Position numbers and translations under genes: made by a program. Below are positions 16,853 to 20,171 of a stretch of DNA of 20,171 bases, piece by piece. Origin of the DNA: Chara braunii (lineage: Eukaryota > Streptophyta > Charophyceae > Charales > Characeae); contig BFEA01000077.1 in the NCBI GenBank assembly GCA_003427395.1, positions 709,020-729,190 on the forward strand, given 5' to 3'. The notes beneath the pieces were generated by a model. The model was given only the letters and a program-made list of their open reading frames with translations, searched no databases and was not told where the DNA came from. Each line of letters opens with the position of its first letter. Positions within the stretch are counted from its first letter, which is position 1.

Positions 16853-16993
16853 TCAGTTTCCCTGTTTGCCCTTGCCTTTCAATGGGCGGACCAGTGTCTG
16901 ATGAAGATCACTATTGCACCAAAGGCAATAGTGGAATCTCTCGCGCGCTTTGAATGCTTGCTCGGAGATGCCATATTGGGACCATGGGGCTGC
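16853..16993 (-). pseudogene. gag zinc-knuckle segment cut off by a stop, last cysteine lost
   Basis: Reading on past the gag TGA in the same frame gives 46 more codons to a second TGA at 16855-16853. It begins AAPWSQYGISEQAF and contains CLWCNSDLH, i.e. C-X2-C-X4-H of a CCHC knuckle. The residue where the last Cys should stand, five after the His, is Arg. The knuckle is therefore outside the open frame and also lacks one zinc ligand. Two independent lesions suggest nucleic-acid binding by this Gag was lost some time ago. Confidence 0.6.
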
Positions 16994-18382
16994 TCAAGCT
17001 ACTGCACCGGGCCCGGGGCTAGATGCGGTGTGTGTCTTCGTCTTGCCGCGTCCTTGGCCTCTGTTGGGGCGGCCACCTTCCCGGGCGTCTGCGAGTCTGT
17101 CCCCTTCATTGGCAGACACAGCCTCGCTGGTTTGGTCAAACGGCGTTGCCGCTGCGACCACAGCCACTCTTGGCCGATGTTGGTCCCTGCTCGGGCCTGA
17201 CGCAGACGAACGGAGGTTCTTAGCCTCCTTGTTCGTAATGATGATCTGCGTGGCCTTGTCAAAAAGTTCCGCCGTCATCGTCAAAGTGTCCTTGACGTGA
17301 GTCAGGGCATTGCTTAATGTCAGACAGGACCTTGACATGAAGTAATGGCCGATGGCCTTGAAGCCCATTTGGATGTCTGGGACTGACGTCAAGCATTGGT
17401 ACTCGGCGATCCAGTCGGTACTCGGCAGCGTGCCTTGCTCGAAGACCATGAGCTTGTCCATAGCCTTGATCTCGGGCGGCTCAACTTGGAACCGCCTGTG
17501 CCACACCGCCTTCAGATCATCCCAACCGATCTCGGTGTGCAAGTCGGCAGCTACCACTCCGTACTTGGACAAGAGGTTGTCCAACCAAGCCTGGCACGCG
17601 CCCCCTGAGCGAGAGTACAAGTATGCGTGGTGCTTGTGTTCTTTGACGTTGTGTAGCTGCAGCGTGAGCTCGAACTTGCGGAACCATGGAATCGGATCTG
17701 TCTTTGTCGAGTCGCAAAAGATTTCCTGCCCGTCGAACTTTGGAGTTGTCTCGCGCGGTTCCGGACTCGAGGTGTTGGCTGCGGTACAGATCCGTTGTTC
17801 CAACTGTTGCGTTGCGGTCTGTTGTGACTGCACGCCATCCTTGAGGGAGCGGACGTCCATCTCCAATGCGTCGAGGCGATCGGAGGTATTGGAAGAGCTT
17901 GCATTGGCGGCGGCGACTGGTTGCTGCTCCAGCTGTTGAAGGCCGCCTTGGACTTGAGCTAGCGAGTCGTCGAGGCTGTGGATATCCTCCTGCTGCGTAA
18001 TGCATGTAGCCAGGAGGTCTGTGAGATGCAAGAGGACGAGAGCGATCTTGTTTTCGCAATCCTCCAACTTGCCATTCTCGGCCTCGGTCCGCCATGCCGC
18101 TGCCGTTGTGAGCAAAGTCTGCTCTCCGCTAAATATCTTCTCACGACGTTGGTTTCTTTCTTCATCGGCAGCCCTTGCTGCTGCCTCGTCATGCTGGCGC
18201 TGTTGTTCAAGTGCCAGCATACGTGCCTGCTCGGCATCCTCTGCCTTCGTCTTCGCTGCTGCTGCTGCGTCATCTGCCCGTTTCTTCGTTTCGGTACTCC
18301 AAGCCAGCATCCGGGCCTGATAGGCCTCGTCTGCTTCTCCGGACCTCTGGTCCATGACGGCTGTTTGTGACCGCAACAGCAT
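16994..18382 (-). CDS. gag: gag of minus-strand gypsy element, 462 residues
   Basis: The open frame starts at ATG 18382-18380 and ends at TGA 16996-16994. Residues about 15-110 are Ala/Glu/Arg/Gln-rich, likely coiled coil, and a second heptad-like stretch runs at about 115-200. Residues about 225-390 form the retrotransposon Gag capsid region, with PIPWFRKFELTLQLHNV, KHHAYLYSRSGGACQAWLDN and WDDLKAVWHRRFQVEPPEI. A basic Gly/Arg tail follows. The frame stops just before the zinc knuckle, which lies beyond the TGA (16853-16993). I remember very similar Gag proteins from Chara braunii. It probably could make capsid-like protein but not package RNA normally. Confidence 0.8.
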   Translation of the reverse strand: MLLRSQTAVMDQRSGEADEAYQARMLAWSTETKKRADDAAAAAKTKAEDAEQARMLALEQQRQHDEAAARAADEERNQRREKIFSGEQTLLTTAAAWRTEAENGKLEDCENKIALVLLHLTDLLATCITQQEDIHSLDDSLAQVQGGLQQLEQQPVAAANASSSNTSDRLDALEMDVRSLKDGVQSQQTATQQLEQRICTAANTSSPEPRETTPKFDGQEIFCDSTKTDPIPWFRKFELTLQLHNVKEHKHHAYLYSRSGGACQAWLDNLLSKYGVVAADLHTEIGWDDLKAVWHRRFQVEPPEIKAMDKLMVFEQGTLPSTDWIAEYQCLTSVPDIQMGFKAIGHYFMSRSCLTLSNALTHVKDTLTMTAELFDKATQIIITNKEAKNLRSSASGPSRDQHRPRVAVVAAATPFDQTSEAVSANEGDRLADAREGGRPNRGQGRGKTKTHTASSPGPGAVA

Positions 18383-18435
18383 ATACCAGGCCGGGGGCCT
18401 GCTGACCTGGTATTTCCTGCTCTATCGGCTGACAT

Positions 18436-18513
18436 GGCCTACTGACGTGGCCTGCTGACGTGGTCTGCTGGCGTGTCCTGCTGACGTAGTCTGCTGACGT
18501 GGCCTGCTGACGT
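18436..18513. repeat. 13-bp minisatellite, six copies, with TGACGT cores
   Basis: Six consecutive 13-bp units (18436, 18449, 18462, 18475, 18488 and 18501 onward) have consensus GGCCTGCTGACGT, with one to three changes in some. Degenerate extra units lie on the left, towards 18,400. Five of the six contain TGACGT and several read TGACGTGG across the unit border, the hybrid C/G box bound by plant bZIP factors. The array is about 55 bp upstream of the gag ATG of the minus-strand element, in its leader. Thirteen is not a multiple of three, so it is not a protein repeat. Confidence 0.85.
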
Positions 18514-18639
18514 GGCAACTCACCAATGCCGTCGCAGGGGGCACCCGGAGATGGATAGAGAAGGTAAGGCCAGAGGGGGCAACAACATAGGTGGGGAGGG
18601 TGGGTGGGGAGAATCGCCCAGATAAAGAGCCACTAATCA

Positions 18640-19207
18640 AAAAGGAAAAGTTTGAACTTTGCAAAAAAAAATTCGAAATAAAAAAATCCCGAGTTTTGCA
18701 ATTTCAGTAGGTCTCCCAACCTCCTTTGAAGTGCGAAATGATCAATGAGAGAAAAAAATTTCGACTTTAGATTGCAAATGATTTATAGAACTGACTAACA
18801 GAATCCTAGAACTGCGGAAAAAAAAATTCCGAAAAGAAATGACAAATATTCGGATTTTCTCAGATGAGAATATTCGCAGTTTGGAAAATAATACCTGCAG
18901 GAGGGATTTCCCGTACCATTTTCAGGAAAACGAAATTCGAAAAAGAAGATATTCCAAATTTCTAAGTAACGAAAAATGCAACAGGAAATCGAATTTTTCG
19001 AAAACAAGAATATTCCGGATTTTTAACAACGAAATTTCGAATTTTCAGAGGAAAAACGAAAAGGGGAATTTCAAATGTTGCGCTATCACGATTTTCCACA
19101 ACAAAATAGCGAGAAAACAAAATCCAAGGAAAGAAAAAAATTTCAATTTTTGGCAGTAAGGTCAAAATCATGATTTTGGGGTCTAACTAATGTGCTCTAA
19201 TCAATCA
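18640..19207. repeat. AT-rich block in the leader of the minus-strand element
   Basis: About 570 bp is strongly A/T-rich, with many overlapping AATTCGAA, AAATTTCGAA and GGAATATTC-type words. Neighbouring gag and LTR sequence is GC-balanced. It is bounded by two near-identical sequences: ATAAAGAGCCACTAATCA (18622-18639) and ATAAAGACTAATCA (19208-19221), which differ by four bases. That could be a remnant duplication flanking an insertion. Open frames in it (for example 18839-19159) are composition artefacts. Confidence 0.55.
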
Positions 19208-19275
19208 ATAAAGACTAATCAGCTATTTAGTCCCCGCCCACGTGTCAGATCAGGTTGTCCTGATTCACGTGCGGT

Positions 19276-19288
19276 GCACCGATACCAA
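19276..19288 (-). other. Primer-binding site (initiator tRNA-Met type)
   Basis: On the minus strand TTGGTATCGGTGC follows the LTR end TGTAACA after one base. Plant LTR elements using initiator tRNA-Met typically have TGGTATCAGAGC here. The first seven bases match and the rest partly diverge. Position and strand fit the minus-strand element. Confidence 0.55.
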
Positions 19289-19588
19289 CTGTTACATGCC
19301 CAGTTGGGCGATGTACATAGAAACCGAGGATCCGCAATGTGATGAAAAGGACTGAATGGACAATGCAGTGCAAGTAGAATCTCAACAAGCAATGTACATT
19401 CTAATACATACAAAATGGTGCTGAATAGCGCAGGGAAGACTTAGATACAAAACCTGAGCTGACCAGGACTGACCTCATTCACATAGTATCAGATAGCGAA
19501 GCAGAATGCTAGAATGCTAATGACTAGCCCAATCAATGTTTGAATGCAGACCAAACATACATCGTATCCATCACCAGGTGTGAAGGAG

Positions 19589-19620
19589 CCTGGCGCTGTA
19601 CACAGGAAGAAAGCGCCAGG
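19589..19620. repeat. Perfect 9-bp-stem hairpin in the LTR
   Basis: CCTGGCGCT (19589-19597) and AGCGCCAGG (19612-19620) are exact reverse complements around a 14-nt loop. It lies within the LTR, where stem-loops can act in RNA 3'-end formation. No direct evidence of function. Confidence 0.7.
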
Positions 19621-20024
19621 TCCAAACATACACAGACGAAGAGGAGGGAATCAGACGAAAGGAGGGGGAGAGATGGAAATGTCGTCAACACCAAGTCTTT
19701 GTCACAAGTCCCAAATAATCCCTCGTTGCAATGTCTGAAGTCCAAAAGTCGAGTCTGGATCCGATGTCACCAAGCTCTTTCTCTCTTCTCTCGTAGTCTG
19801 CAGATGCAGTGAAGTCAGATGATGAGAGGGGGAGAAGGAGATGGTCGACTGAGAAGAGGAAGAAGAAGAACTCTCTCTCTCTCTTACGAGCCAGATACTA
19901 ACCTGGGATGTTGGCGCTGTGCTGCAAGTACCTCGAAGACGAAGCTGGAGCAACGGCGCTGCAGGTAAGTACCTCTGGCCTCCGCCCAATCTCTCTCTCT
20001 CTCTCTAGTGCTATACTAGCTATG

Positions 20025-20076
20025 GCGCCCAGCGCTGGAGACTACAAGTACCTACTGCGCCCAGCGCTGAAGACTA
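20025..20076. repeat. 32-bp-period direct repeat in the LTR
   Basis: GCGCCCAGCGCTGGAGACTA (20025-20044) recurs with one change at 20057-20076. The core CAGCGCTG is itself palindromic and related AGCGCT/GGCGCT words recur through the LTR. Confidence 0.75.
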
Positions 20077-20171
20077 AAAGCTAACGCTACTACTACATTG
20101 CAGCGCTCCCTCCAGAGTGCTGCTGCCGAATCCTGAAGACTACAACTGCCTCCTGCCTCCCCGTGAAGTGC

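Larger units (their letters stand above)
16853..20171 (-). mobile_element. 5' half of the second Ty3/gypsy element (continues to about 15,575)
   Basis: In minus-strand order the parts are: a partial LTR (20171-19290, running off the window), a primer-binding site (19288-19276), a leader of about 900 nt with an AT-rich block and a 13-bp minisatellite, gag (18382-16994), a broken zinc knuckle and the protease/early reverse transcriptase (16766 to about 15,575). The rest of pol and the 3' LTR are missing. The interval given covers LTR to knuckle. Confidence 0.7.
19290..20171 (-). repeat. Partial LTR of the minus-strand gypsy element
   Basis: The LTR's inner end on the minus strand is TGTAACA (19296-19290), directly before the primer-binding site; a matching TGTTAC outer end is not reached within the window, so the LTR is at least 882 bp. 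It contains two (CT)n tracts (19871-19884 and 19991-20006, GA-repeats in the element's sense), a 9-bp-stem hairpin (19589-19620) and repeated GCGCCCAGCGCTG words near 20,025-20,076. These are plausible LTR regulatory features, but I cannot place U3, R and U5. Confidence 0.55.

Noticed and set aside
17352-18370. Plus-strand open frames of 106-195 codons
   Set aside because: They are antisense shadows of the minus-strand gag, which has clear family motifs.
8414-19607. TGTACACAGG found three times in the window (near 17, 8415 and 19597)
   Set aside because: Flanks differ beyond one or two bases, so this is probably chance or a very old repeat.

Overview
The window reads as nuclear DNA of a large, repeat-rich plant-lineage genome. 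It has spliced exons with consensus GT/AG sites, a poly(A)-tailed LINE, a tRNA-derived SINE head, and two Ty3/gypsy retroelements. The gag and pol proteins of the minus-strand element resemble polyproteins I remember from the charophyte alga Chara braunii. A streptophyte alga of that kind is my best inference, not a searched result. Nothing looks bacterial, and I see no rRNA, intact tRNA or CRISPR array.

Layout. Bases 1-5,800 are mostly decayed intergenic DNA: long homopolymers, TCCGGA palindromes, degenerate tandem repeats, a tRNA-derived SINE head near 2,535, several hairpins, a long foldback at about 4,415-4,749 and a 31-bp tandem repeat near 5,500. Bases 5,833-9,180 hold the one host gene I can assemble. 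It lies on the minus strand as five exons (8946-8756, 7959-7840, 6380-6298, 6219-6053, 5936-5880) that join in phase into about 205 residues, with an AATAAA signal downstream and a CCAAT-box cluster upstream. Its second intron was enlarged from about 90 bp to 1,459 bp by a 5'-truncated LINE (6426-7784) flanked by a perfect 11-bp target-site duplication.

Bases about 10,340-15,575 hold a plus-strand Ty3/gypsy element. Its gag and protease are broken and the protease active site is missing. Its reverse transcriptase-RNase H-integrase frame keeps all the catalytic residues I checked. It ends abruptly in a (CTT)n tract at 15,565-15,583, where it meets a second, oppositely oriented Ty3/gypsy element truncated inside its reverse transcriptase. 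That element runs leftwards from a partial LTR and primer-binding site near 19,290, through an AT-rich leader and a 13-bp minisatellite, to gag (18,382-16,996) and protease/early pol (16,766 to about 15,575). Both elements look non-autonomous or dead.

The retroelements are passengers. The only probable working gene is the minus-strand five-exon gene, which I could not identify. Its basic, acid-free N-terminus suggests import into an organelle.
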